NCBI GenBank assembly: GCA_023443455.1
Contig: JAEZUE010000015.1
Span: forward strand, 1-15,321
Origin: Verrucomicrobiota bacterium
GTDB taxonomy: Bacteria; Verrucomicrobiota; Verrucomicrobiia; Opitutales; Opitutaceae
Reading direction: 5' to 3'
DNA length: 15,321 bases
A program made the translations under genes and the position numbers. The notes under the pieces were generated by a model. The model worked only from the letters and a program-made list of their open reading frames with translations, was not told where the DNA came from and made no database searches. This document shows, piece after piece, positions 1 to 8,200 of the stretch. The stretch's first letter is position 1, and each line of letters begins with the position of its first letter.

Positions 1-1
1 G

Positions 2-504
2 ATCGAGCCGACTGGCCACGCGCTGCAGACCGTCGCCTACTACATCGATCTGAACCCGGTGCGGGCGGGCTTGGTGGAGGACCCGAAGGACTACCGCTTC
101 TGTGGCTACGGCGAGGCGGTGGGCGGACACAAAAAGGCCCGCGCGGGGTTGGGGCGCTTGCACGGCGGGGCGATTGGCGCAAGGCGCACGCGGCGCACCG
201 CACGGGGATTTTCGGCACCGGAGCGGCGCCACGGCGAACAGGTGCGACCATCGATCCGGTCAAGTTCGATGAGGTACTACGCCAGAAGGGGCAATTGCCG
301 ATGGCCGATGTGCTACGTTGCCGGGTACGCTATTTCACCGATGCGGCCGTGCTCGGGTCGCAGGTGTTCGTGGAAACCCATCTCGCCGAATACCGCCGAC
401 GGCATGGTGTCCGGGAGCGCACCGCACCACGGGCGTTGGCTCCGGTCACCGACTGGGGCGGGCTGGTCGCGTTGCGCGGACTGCGCAAGCAACCGTTTGG
501 GTGA
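2..504 (+). pseudogene. Y1/REP-associated tyrosine transposase, 3' part, frameshifted
   Basis: This is the C-terminal portion of a single-strand (HUH/Y1) transposase of the REP-associated type; the 5' part with the catalytic His and Tyr lies outside the window. Reading from base 2, the frame gives the family hallmark YIDLNPVRAGLVEDPKDYRF. Around bases 161-170 the reading must jump to the frame starting at base 1, which continues with DWRKAHAAHRTGIFGTGAAP, then LRCRVRYFTDAAVLGS and VTDWGGLVALRGL, to the TGA at 502-504. Restoring one G in the G-run at 167-170 joins both halves as H-G-G-G-D-W. The break therefore looks like a one-base deletion, or a sequencing error, in a homopolymer. Family identity is clear. 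Whether the gene is dead or the frameshift is artefactual cannot be decided from the sequence. Confidence 0.8.
221..238 (+). repeat. 18-nt exact direct repeat, copy 1
   Basis: GAGCGGCGCCACGGCGAA lies inside the transposase remnant, over the codons for G-A-A-P-R-R. An identical copy occurs 315 bp downstream at 536-553, in non-coding sequence. The flanks of the two copies differ immediately on both sides. I cannot assign a function. Confidence 0.5.
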
Positions 505-535
505 GTACCGCACAATTTCCGATTGTCGCTCTGGC

Positions 536-553
536 GAGCGGCGCCACGGCGAA
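536..553 (+). repeat. 18-nt exact direct repeat, copy 2
   Basis: GAGCGGCGCCACGGCGAA is identical to 221-238. Here it lies 32 bp after the transposase stop codon and partly overlaps a 5-bp TGGCG/CGCCA hairpin (532-546), so it could belong to a transposase-associated palindromic element. Function unknown. Confidence 0.5.
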
Positions 554-909
554 AGGGTTCGGAGATGGGCGATTGAAATGTGCCGAACTGAATTCCCGCC
601 GTCTTTTTGGCCTGATTGAGGTCGTAGGAAAATCGGGCCGTTTTGTTCGCCAATCCCCCCGGGAAGGGCACCCGGTTTGGCTCACCGCCTTCGGGGGCTG
701 CGCCATCTCCGCGCCTTCGCGCTCCGTCCATGCTGTCATCCGAAAAGGTTACCGGGTGTGTTGTAGGATTTGTGCGTGCCGCGATGGAGGCGGCGTGGCG
801 CGAGAAGCTTGGGACTGTCCGAGAACCTCTAAAACCGGAGACCGGAATGCGGAAACCGGAAAGGGCGGAAGACGCAGCGAAGACGATCTCGCAATCTGCC
901 GGTTGCGGC

Positions 910-932
910 CGTAGCCGTGGGGTGCGGCTACG
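910..932. repeat. 8-bp-stem hairpin just downstream of the leftward operon
   Basis: CGTAGCCG (910-917) pairs perfectly with CGGCTACG (925-932) across a 7-nt loop. It starts 15 nt beyond the stop codon (947-949) of the last leftward gene, where a terminator or 3' stabilising hairpin would be expected. There is no T-tract on the minus-strand side, so it is not a classical intrinsic terminator. Confidence 0.4.
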
Positions 933-946
933 ACCGCCGGGTCGGT

Positions 947-1207
947 TCAGAACAGGTCGAGCTGGCTCGGGTTGCGTGCTGCGATGTGGCCGGCGCGGCG
1001 GGCGTGGAGGAGCCGATGGGTGGCGACGAGGACATCGAGTTGGCGGGCGTCGTCGCGGACACGTTCGGCAAAACGCGCGCTGGCCAGCACCAGGTCGAGG
1101 GCGTTTCTGATGTGCTTCAAATCGCCGTAGAGGTCGTCGCCGTGGCGCTCGAAGAAGTCCTGGAGGGCCTTGAGGAGATTACGCACGAAGTGGTGCCAGG
1201 GGTGCAT
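947..1207 (-). CDS. small hypothetical protein (86 aa), last gene of the leftward set
   Basis: I do not recognise a family. The product is 86 residues, from ATG at 1205-1207 to TGA at 947-949. It begins MHPWHHFVRNLLKALQDFFE and looks almost entirely alpha-helical, with no signal peptide, no membrane segment, a His-rich start and a His/Arg-rich C-terminal third (HRLLHARRAGH). This strand is preferred over the overlapping frame on the other strand because codon third positions are overwhelmingly G or C and the composition is that of a soluble protein. It follows the transglutaminase gene after 51 nt in the same direction, so co-transcription is likely. No ribosome binding site is visible, as for most genes here. 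It could also be the truncated end of a longer ancestral gene. Confidence 0.55.
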   Translation of the reverse strand: MHPWHHFVRNLLKALQDFFERHGDDLYGDLKHIRNALDLVLASARFAERVRDDARQLDVLVATHRLLHARRAGHIAARNPSQLDLF

Positions 1208-1258
1208 TGATACGAGTCGTCGTGGCCGGCAGGGGGAGGCGTCGTTTTTCCCGCTAAT

Positions 1259-2158
1259 CTACCCCGCCGCGCGCACCTGCACCTCGACGACCATCTCGCG
1301 GGTGCCGCGGCCGCGGAAGGTGCCGCTGACCGGGCGGATGTCGCCGTAGTCGCGGCCGATCGCGAGCTTCACGTAGTTGGTGCCGGGAATCCGGCGATGG
1401 GTCGGATCGTAACCGCGCCAACCATACCCGGGCAGGAGGATCTCCACCCAGGCGTGCGAGGCCTCGATGTCCTCGGGCCGGCGGGTGGGATTGAGGAAGT
1501 AGCCGCTCACGTAGCGGGCGGGGATGCCGATGGTGCGGCAGAGCCCGAGCATGAGGTGGGCGTAGTCCTGGCAGACGCCGCGACGCGACTGGAGCACGTC
1601 GAGCACCTGGGTGTTCACCTTCGTCGCGGACGGGTCGTAGGTGAGGATACTGTGGATATGCTCGCCGAGGCGCACGGCATCGGCCCACAGGTCGGCGACG
1701 GTGCTGCCCACGAGCTGCCGGGCCTCGTGCTGGAGCGGGATGGCCAGCGGCACGTAGCTGGTGTCGACGAGGAAATCGAAGTGCTCCACGCCGACGGCCG
1801 GATCGTCGAGCAGGGCCGGGCTGAACGGGGTGAACGGCAGGGGGCGGGGATCGGGTTTGGTGGCCACGATCGAGAGCGCCTCGATGTCGAGCTGGTTGTG
1901 GGGGCCGGGCACGTCGAAATAGTGCACGCGGTTCTTGTGGAAGTCGCCGTACTCGCGGGGGGTCGTGGCCGGCTCGATGCGCAGCTCGAAGGATTCGCAG
2001 GTCTGGGTCGCGTCGGAGATGGGTTTCAGCCGCACCTCGTTGAAGCTGTCGGTGACGGGGCCCTGGTAGAGGAAACGGGTGAGGTGGCGCACGCGGATGC
2101 GCTGGCCGTCGGAAGCGGCGGCGGGCTCGGCGGCGGTGGAGGACGTCGAGTCGGGCAT
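1259..2158 (-). CDS. transglutaminase-like cysteine protein (COG1305 type)
   Basis: This 299-residue protein has the usual length for bacterial proteins with an N-terminal transglutaminase beta domain (about 20-105, from IRVRHLTRFLYQGPV) followed by a transglutaminase core (about 155-265). The catalytic triad can be read: Cys196 in RRGVCQDYAHLMLGL, His235 in EASHAWVEI and Asp251 in WRGYDPTH. There is no signal peptide, so a cytoplasmic location is inferred. Family members are papain-like thiol enzymes that transfer acyl groups or hydrolyse peptide bonds; the substrate here is unknown. The ATG at 2156-2158 is the only good start before the conserved domain; residues 1-18 are a low-complexity Ser/Ala leader. 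The frame stays open far upstream, but that extension is only a shadow over the neighbouring genes. A 281-bp gap containing mobile repeats separates it from the alpha-E gene. Confidence 0.9.
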   Translation of the reverse strand: MPDSTSSTAAEPAAASDGQRIRVRHLTRFLYQGPVTDSFNEVRLKPISDATQTCESFELRIEPATTPREYGDFHKNRVHYFDVPGPHNQLDIEALSIVATKPDPRPLPFTPFSPALLDDPAVGVEHFDFLVDTSYVPLAIPLQHEARQLVGSTVADLWADAVRLGEHIHSILTYDPSATKVNTQVLDVLQSRRGVCQDYAHLMLGLCRTIGIPARYVSGYFLNPTRRPEDIEASHAWVEILLPGYGWRGYDPTHRRIPGTNYVKLAIGRDYGDIRPVSGTFRGRGTREMVVEVQVRAAG

Positions 2159-2175
2159 GGTGGGTTTCGGTAGGC

Positions 2176-2416
2176 GATTGCCGATTTGCGATTTGGGCGA
2201 TGGAAGGAAGGAGGCAATCTGGAACTCAGCGTGGAACGGAGAGTGCAGGGCTGCGCGAGAGTCGTGGCAGAGGGACAGTGGTTCTGCGGTGGGGCGGGCT
2301 TTATGCCCGCCGGTTGGACGGAGGCGATCGGTCGGGCGTAAAGCCCGACCCAGCATCGGAGATGCGGGCGTGCGGGGCGAGCGCGGTGTCTTGCGGCCTA
2401 TCGCAAATCGGCAATC
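2176..2416. repeat. 241-bp segment bounded by 17-nt perfect inverted repeats
   Basis: GATTGCCGATTTGCGAT (2176-2192) is the exact reverse complement of 2400-2416. Between the arms lie the inverted pair of REP-like hairpins and no gene. A further partial direct copy of the right arm (AATCGGCAAT) follows at 2420-2429. The arrangement resembles a non-autonomous mobile insert in the gap between the alpha-E and transglutaminase genes, but no target-site duplication could be identified. The arms alone could also be a widespread intergenic repeat. Confidence 0.55.
2290..2352. repeat. REPIN-like inverted pair of REP hairpins
   Basis: Two copies of a 22-nt palindromic unit face opposite ways. The plus-oriented unit, 2290-2311, has stem GGCGGGC/GCCCGCC around TTTAT. 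The minus-oriented unit, 2331-2352, has stem GTCGGGC/GCCCGAC around TTTAC. The spacer is 19 bp. A third copy lies at 8671-8692. Against that copy the first unit differs at three positions, two of which form a compensatory T-A to G-C change in the stem, so pairing is conserved. Inverted REP doublets of this kind are the form mobilised by REP-associated transposases, and such genes sit at both ends of this window. Confidence 0.75.
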
Positions 2417-2439
2417 CAGAATCGGCAATGCGCGTGTCC

Positions 2440-3510
2440 TCACGCGGCCGGCTGCTGCTGCTGTTCCTCCTGCTGGTGGAGGCGGACCTCGGCCTCGTCG
2501 TCGACCGGGCGGTGGGCCATGAAGGTGTCGAAGATGATGCCGCTGACCTGGTCGAGCACGGGGAGGATCTGGGAGAGGAACTCGTGCAGTCCCTTGCGGA
2601 AGACTTCGTCGATGGAGGTGTAGTTGAGCTCCGACACGAGGCGGCCGCAGAGGCGTTCGGCCTCGTTGCTGTGCTGGCCGAGGGATGTGCCGCTGATGCG
2701 GCGCAGATAGAGGTCGATCTGCGCGAGGCAGTAGCGCACGGAGCGCGGGAAGGTCTCCGAGAAGAGCAGGAACTCGGCGACCTTCCACGGCAGGATTTCG
2801 GAGACGTAGAAACGCCGATACGCCTCGAGGCCGCTCGCGCAGCGCAGCACGGCGCGCCATTGCGCGGTGTCGACCGCGCCGCCCACATCGGTCGCGCTGG
2901 GCAGCAGGATGTGGTACTTGAGGTCGAGCAGGCGGATGGTCTTGTCGGCGCGCTCGATGTAGCGGCCAAGCTGGATGAAGTTGTAGCCCTCGTCGTGGGG
3001 AAAGGTGGCGCTGGTGAGGCCCTGGAAGAGGTGCGAGGCGTTCTTGATGCGGGTGTAGAAGTCGGTCGGGTTTTGCTGCCAGAGCGTGCGCGCCTCGGGG
3101 CTCCTCAGGAAGAGGTGGAGGTCGTTGACGCTCTCCCACATGTCGAGGGAGATGCGGTCGCGGACCATGCGGGCGTTCTCGCGGGCGGCGAAGGCGCAGG
3201 AGAGAATGGAGTTCGGGTTCGCCGGGTTGAAGGTCATGAACTCGGTCACGCTCGCGGAGTCGGCCTTCGCGTAGTGTTCCGAGAACAGCTCGGCATCCGC
3301 GGTGGAGTGGATGATCGAGAGCCAGTGTTCGGTGAGGGTGGCGTCGTCGAGCCGCTCGAAGTCGAGCAGGAGCTGGAGGTTGACGTCGAGCAGGCGGGCG
3401 GTGTTCTCCGCCCGTTCGAAGTAGCGACCGAGCCAGTACAGGGAGTTGGCCACCCGCGAGAGCATGGGCAGCTTGCGGCGGGGTGGGGTGGCGAGGGAGG
3501 CGGCTTTCAT
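2440..3510 (-). CDS. alpha-E domain protein (COG2307/DUF403 type)
   Basis: This all-helical protein belongs to the alpha-E family, which is almost always encoded with, or fused to, permuted ATP-grasp proteins; its biochemical role is not established. It has 356 residues from the ATG at 3508-3510. The family usually begins at MLSRVANSLYW, which is Met16 here (start at 3465), giving 341 residues; neither start has a clear ribosome binding site. The signature LGRYFERAENTARLLD (27-42) recurs as LGRYIERADKTIRLLD (181-196), identical at 12 of 16 positions, indicating an internal duplication. The C-terminus carries a Gln-rich tail (QQEEQQQQ), unlike the conserved core. The gene begins 51 nt after the ATP-grasp stop codon in the same orientation. 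The homologous domain of the 8796-11360 product is fused directly to its ATP-grasp partner, so a physical complex of these two proteins is likely. Confidence 0.9.
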   Translation of the reverse strand: MKAASLATPPRRKLPMLSRVANSLYWLGRYFERAENTARLLDVNLQLLLDFERLDDATLTEHWLSIIHSTADAELFSEHYAKADSASVTEFMTFNPANPNSILSCAFAARENARMVRDRISLDMWESVNDLHLFLRSPEARTLWQQNPTDFYTRIKNASHLFQGLTSATFPHDEGYNFIQLGRYIERADKTIRLLDLKYHILLPSATDVGGAVDTAQWRAVLRCASGLEAYRRFYVSEILPWKVAEFLLFSETFPRSVRYCLAQIDLYLRRISGTSLGQHSNEAERLCGRLVSELNYTSIDEVFRKGLHEFLSQILPVLDQVSGIIFDTFMAHRPVDDEAEVRLHQQEEQQQQPAA

Positions 3511-3561
3511 GGGAACGCGGAAGGTGGGAACGGGAAACTCGGAACGGGTGGGCGGGGCGGT

Positions 3562-5043
3562 CTATTCGTCGCCGTGGAGGACCCAGGTGTCCTTCGAGCC
3601 GCCGCCCTGGGAGGAGTTGACGACGAGCGAGCCCTTGCGCAGGGCGACGCGGGTGAGGCCGCCGGGGGTGACCTTGATCTTCTCGCCGCAGAGGATGTAG
3701 GGGCGCAGGTCGATGTGCCGGCCCTCGAAGCCTTCGCCGCACCAGGTGGGGTGGCGGGAGAGCGAGATGGGCGGCTGGGCGATGAAGTTGCGCGGGTTTT
3801 CCAGAATCATCTCCCGGAACTTTTCGATCTCGGCCTTCGACGCCCACGGGCCCATCAGCATGCCGTAGCCGCCGGCCTCGTTGGCGCTCTTGACGACCAG
3901 TTTGGCCAGGTTGTCGAGGATGTAGCCGCGGTCCTTCTCCTCGGAGGCGAGGAAGGTGTCGACGTTGGCGAGGATGGGTTCCTCGCCGAGGTAGAATTTG
4001 ATGATCCGCGGGACGAAATAGTACATCACCTTGTCGTCGGCGATGCCGGTGCCGATCGTGTTGGCGAGGCTGACGTTGCCGGCGCGATACGCCTGCACGA
4101 GTCCGGGCACGCCGAGCAGCGAGTCGGCGCGGAAGACCGAGGGGTCGAGGAAATCGTCGTCGATGCGGCGGTAGATCACGTCGACGGGCACGGGGCCGGC
4201 GACGGTGCGCATGTACACGCGGGCGTCTTTGACCACGAGATCGCGGCCTTCGACGATCGGAATGCCCATGGAGCGGGCGAGGAAGGTGTGCTCGAAGTAG
4301 GCGCTGTTGTACACGCCGGGGGTGAGCAGCACGCAGTTGGGCGTGTCGCCGCGCATGCCCACCGGCGCGGTGTACTGGAGAGATTTGAGCAGCTCCTGCG
4401 CGTAATTCTCCACCGGGCGCACCTTCGCGGCCTGGTAGAGATGCGGGAACGCGCGCTTCATCGCCGAGCGGTTCTCGATCATGTAACTCGCGCCGGAGGG
4501 GCAGCGGAGGTTGTCCTCGAGCACCAGATAGCGCCCGTCGTGGTCGCGGATCAGATCGGTGCCGCAGATGTGGACGTAGACATCCTTCGGTACGTCGAAG
4601 TGCATGAACTCGCGGCGGAAGTGCCGTGCGCTCAACACGTAGTGGGCCGGGATCACGCGCTCCTTGAGGATGCGCTGCTCATGGTAGATGTCGTGCAGGA
4701 AGAGGTTCAGCGCCGTCAGCCGTTGCGTCAGCCCGGCTTCGAGATGGGCCCATTCCTTGGCGGGGATCACGCGCGGCATCAGGTCGAAAGGGAAGATGCG
4801 CTCCGTGCCCTGGTTGTCGTTGTAGACGGTGAAGGTCACGCCGCCGCGCATGAACGCCACATCCACCGCGGTCTGCTTCTTGAAGTACTCCTCGCGGGTG
4901 AGCGCCCCGAGCCGCTGGTGGACCTTGCCGTAGGCGGGGCGCACCGAGCCGTCGGCGGTGAACATTTCGTCGAAGAAACCACCCACCTCGTACGGGTCGA
5001 TCAGCGAGCGGGTGGCGGCGGGGTTGGCGGACGCGGCAGTCAT
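3562..5043 (-). CDS. circularly permuted ATP-grasp protein (COG2308 type), stand-alone
   Basis: This 493-residue protein is full length for the stand-alone permuted ATP-grasp family, predicted to use ATP to form an amide (carboxylate-amine) bond. Readable conserved blocks are VYNDNQGTERIFPFDLMPR (about 73-91), EDNLRCPSGASYMIENR (176-192), TPGVYNSAYFEHTFLAR (241-257), VDVIYRRIDDDFLDP (287-301), VVKSANEAGGYGMLMGP (383-399) and KVTPGGLTRVAL (457-468). The acidic DNLR and DDDF motifs are typical nucleotide/metal-binding positions. The ATG at 5041-5043 is preferred; a TTG ten codons upstream is possible. No signal peptide is present, so it is probably cytoplasmic. It is the first gene of the leftward set and diverges from the transglutaminase-DUF2126 gene. 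A homologous ATP-grasp domain occurs in the 8796-11360 product but has DRTQ in place of DNLR. Confidence 0.92.
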   Translation of the reverse strand: MTAASANPAATRSLIDPYEVGGFFDEMFTADGSVRPAYGKVHQRLGALTREEYFKKQTAVDVAFMRGGVTFTVYNDNQGTERIFPFDLMPRVIPAKEWAHLEAGLTQRLTALNLFLHDIYHEQRILKERVIPAHYVLSARHFRREFMHFDVPKDVYVHICGTDLIRDHDGRYLVLEDNLRCPSGASYMIENRSAMKRAFPHLYQAAKVRPVENYAQELLKSLQYTAPVGMRGDTPNCVLLTPGVYNSAYFEHTFLARSMGIPIVEGRDLVVKDARVYMRTVAGPVPVDVIYRRIDDDFLDPSVFRADSLLGVPGLVQAYRAGNVSLANTIGTGIADDKVMYYFVPRIIKFYLGEEPILANVDTFLASEEKDRGYILDNLAKLVVKSANEAGGYGMLMGPWASKAEIEKFREMILENPRNFIAQPPISLSRHPTWCGEGFEGRHIDLRPYILCGEKIKVTPGGLTRVALRKGSLVVNSSQGGGSKDTWVLHGDE

Positions 5044-5222
5044 GAATCGTTTCAATAGCACGGGCTGGGCCAACGGAATGCCCTGTCCGGATTAATTGCA
5101 TTCATGCGCGAGGGCGGCGTCTCTGGCATGGGCCCTGCAATTGCGGATGCGCGAAATTCATCACTCGTGCCTGTACGCTTCTGCCCATCGCCGGAGCGCG
5201 GGTTGGGTTTCGCCTGCCGTCC
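5044..5222. promoter_or_regulatory. divergent intergenic region with imperfect direct repeats
   Basis: The region lies between the start codons of the two divergent gene sets, so both promoters should be here. I cannot point to confident -35/-10 boxes. An imperfect direct repeat is visible: AATTGCATTCATGCGCGA (5094-5111) and AATTGCGGATGCGCGA (5139-5154). They share AATTGC and ATGCGCGA with a 2-nt difference in spacing, and their starts are 45 bp apart. This spacing on one face of the helix would suit a dimeric regulator controlling both directions, which is inference. Confidence 0.45.
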
Positions 5223-8200
5223 ATGGCCATCCACGTCGCCCTCCACCATCGCACCACCTACCGCTACGACCGCCCGATCAACCTCGGGCCGCAGGTCGTG
5301 CGGCTCCGTCCCGCGCCGCATACCCGCACGCGCATCCTCGGCTACTCGCTGCGGGTGTCGCCCGAGCCGCATTTCCTCAACTGGCAGCAGGACCCCCAGT
5401 CGAACTACCTCGCGCGGCTGGTGTTTCCCGAGAAGACGCGCGAACTCCAGGTCGAGGTGGACCTCGTCGCGGAGATGGCGGTGTTCAATCCGTTCGACTT
5501 CTTCCTCGAACCGGCCGCCGAAAACTTCCCCTTCGCCTACGATCCGGCCCTCGCCCACGAGCTCGCGCCGTTCCGCCTGTGCGCCGCGGCCACCGCGCGT
5601 TTCGCCGCCTATCTCGCCGGAGTGCCGCGCGAAACCTGCCGCACCATCGATTTTCTCGTCGGGCTGAACCAGCGCCTCTGGAGTGACATCAAGTACACGA
5701 TACGCCTCGAGCCGGGGGTGCAGTCCCCGGAGGAGACGCTCACGCTGCGCACGGGCTCCTGCCGCGATTCCGCCTGGTTGCTCGTGCAGCTCCTGCGCCA
5801 TCTCGGCCTCGCGGCCCGTTTCGTCTCGGGCTACCTCGTGCAACTCGTCGCCGACCAGAAGTCGCTCGACGGCCCCTCGGGCACGGACAGGGACTTCACC
5901 GACCTGCATGCCTGGTGCGAGGTGTACCTGCCCGGCGCGGGTTGGATCGGGCTCGACCCCACCTCCGGCCTGCTCGCCGGCGAGGGGCATATCCCACTGG
6001 CTGCGACGCCGGACCCGCAGTCCGCCGCGCCGATCGAGGGGCTGGTCGACGAGTGCGGGGTCGCGTTCGACCACGCGATGGGCGTGACGCGTATCCACGA
6101 ATCTCCCCGCGTCACGAAACCCTATTCCGACGAGCAATGGCGGGCGATCGACGCCCTCGGCCGCCGCATCGACGCCGACCTCGCCGCCGGCGACGTGCGC
6201 CTGACCATGGGCGGCGAGCCCACCTTTGTCTCGATCGACGACTACGACGGTGCCGAGTGGAACAACGCCGCGCTCGGGCCGAGCAAACGCGCCCGGGCCG
6301 ACGAGCTCATCCGCCGCCTGCGCGAGCGTTTCGCGCCGGGGGCGTTCCTGCATCATGGCCAGGGCAAGTGGTATCCCGGCGAGTCGCTGCCGCGGTGGGC
6401 GTTCGGCGCGTATTGGCGGAAGGACGGCGAACCCGTCTGGTCCGATCCGCATCTGCTGGCCGACGAGAAGACCGACTACGGCTACGACGCCGAGCTGGGC
6501 GGGGCGTTCATCCGCGCCTTGGCCCGACGGCTCGGGGTCGAGGAACGCTGGGTGATGCCGGCGTACGAGGATGCGTTCTATTACCTGTGGAAGGAGCGCC
6601 GCCTGCCGAGCAACGTCGATCCCCACGACTCGAAGCTCGCGAACGCCGAGGAACGCACCCGTCTCGCGCGGGTGTTCGAGCGTGGGCTCGACTCGGTCGT
6701 CGGCCACGTGCTGCCGCTGCAGCGCCGCTGGTTGGCCGAGGGGCCGGTCTGGGCGAGCGGGCCGTGGTTCCTGCGGTCGGAACGCTTGTATCTGATCCCC
6801 GGCGACTCGCCGCTCGGCTTCCGGCTGCCCCTCGATTCCCAGCCGTGGGCCGCGGCCGCGGACTACCCGTATCTCAGCGAACTCGATCCTCAGGCCCCCC
6901 GCCCGCCGTTGCCGTCGCACCAGCAGTTTGTCCCCTCCGCGGCGCCCGCGTCCGTCGCCGGAGCGCGGATGCGCCCGGTCGGGCGCGCCGTGCCGCCGGC
7001 GCGGGCCCCGTTGCTCCAGGAGTCGGCCGCCTGGATCGTGCGCACCGCGCTCTGTGTCGAGGTGCGCGGCGGCCGTCTGCACGTTTTTCTCCCGCCCGCC
7101 GCGGTGCTGGAGGACTATCTCGCCCTCGTGGCCGCCGTGGAGACCACCGCCGCCGCGCTCGGCACGCCTGTCGCGCTGGAGGGCTACCCGCCGCCCCACG
7201 ACCACCGCCTCGAGGTCGTCAAGGTCACGCCCGATCCGGGCGTGGTCGAAGTGAATATCCATCCGGCGGCGACATGGCCGGAGCTCGTCGAGCGCACGAC
7301 CGGGCTCTACGAGGATGCCCGGCAGTCTCGCCTCGGCACCGAGAAGTTCATGCTCGACGGCCGCCACACCGGCACCGGCGGCGGCAACCATCTCATCCTC
7401 GGCGGGGCCACGCCGGCAGACAGCCCGCTGCTGCGCCGCCCCGATCTGCTGCGCAGCCTCGTCACCTACTGGCAGCACCACCCGTCGCTCTCGTACCTGT
7501 TCAGCGGGCTCTTCATCGGGCCGACCAGCCAGAGCCCGCGGCTCGACGAGGCGCGGCTCGATGCGGTCCGCGAGCTCGAGCTCGCCTTCCACGAGATTCC
7601 CGAGCGCGGCGAGTGTCCGCCGTGGCTGGTCGACCGCATCCTGCGTCACCTGCTTGTGGATGCGACCGGCAACACCCACCGCGCCGAGTTCTGCATCGAC
7701 AAGCTCTACTCGCCGGAGAGCGCCTCCGGCCGGCTCGGCCTGCTCGAGCTGCGGGCGTTCGAGATGCCGCCGCACGAGCGCATGAGCCTGGTGCAGCAGC
7801 TCCTGCTGCGCGCGCTGGTGGCGCGTTTCTGGAACGAGCCCTACGTGAAGCCGCTCGTGCGCTGGGGCACGCAGCTGCACGACAAGTGGATGCTGCCGCA
7901 CTTCGTCGGGCGCGACATCGAGGAGATCTGCACCGATCTCGCGGACCATGGCTACGAGCTCTCCCCGGAGTGGTTCGCGCCGCACCGGGAATTTCGTTTC
8001 CCGATGGTCGGCGATTTCGTCGTGCGCGACCTCAAGCTGGAGCTGCGCCAGGCGCTCGAGCCGTGGCATGTGCTCGGCGAGGAGCCGGGCGCGGGCGGCA
8101 CCGTGCGCTACGTCGACTCGTCGGTCGAGCGGGTGCAGGTGAAGGTCAACGGCCTCACCGACGGGCGCCATCTCCTCACCTGCAACGGCCAGGCCGTGCC

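Larger units (their letters stand above)
505..946. other. gene-poor stretch downstream of the transposase remnant
   Basis: I find no convincing gene here. Open frames exist on both strands but have neither recognisable protein character nor consistent codon-position bias. The stretch holds the second copy of the 18-nt repeat (536-553), which overlaps a small TGGCG/CGCCA hairpin at 532-546. It also holds three closely spaced CCGGA motifs near 835-865 and the hairpin at 910-932. It may be the non-coding tail of the transposase element plus the downstream end of the leftward amidoligase operon. Confidence 0.5.

Noticed and set aside
318..914. 198-codon plus-strand frame downstream of and overlapping the transposase remnant
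   Set aside because: Its first part is an out-of-frame reading of the transposase and the remainder has no recognisable protein character.
505..946. Possible CRISPR or tandem array suggested by repeated CCGGA motifs near 835-865
   Set aside because: Only three short, irregularly spaced motifs; no repeat-spacer periodicity and no cas genes.
917..1210. 97-codon plus-strand frame overlapping the small hypothetical gene
   Set aside because: Codon-position composition favours the minus strand, and the minus-strand frame fits the operon direction.
1259..3847. 862-codon minus-strand open frame containing the transglutaminase
   Set aside because: Only the last 299 codons (from 2158) have family sequence; the upstream part runs out of frame through the alpha-E and ATP-grasp genes and the REP insert and is low-complexity Arg/Pro/His-rich, typical of a GC-rich shadow.
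2200..5058. 952-codon plus-strand open frame antisense to the leftward set
   Set aside because: It is antisense to two confidently recognised genes and its composition (Val/Glu/Gly/Ala/Asp-rich repeats) is the mirror of GC-rich coding sequence; no conserved motif.
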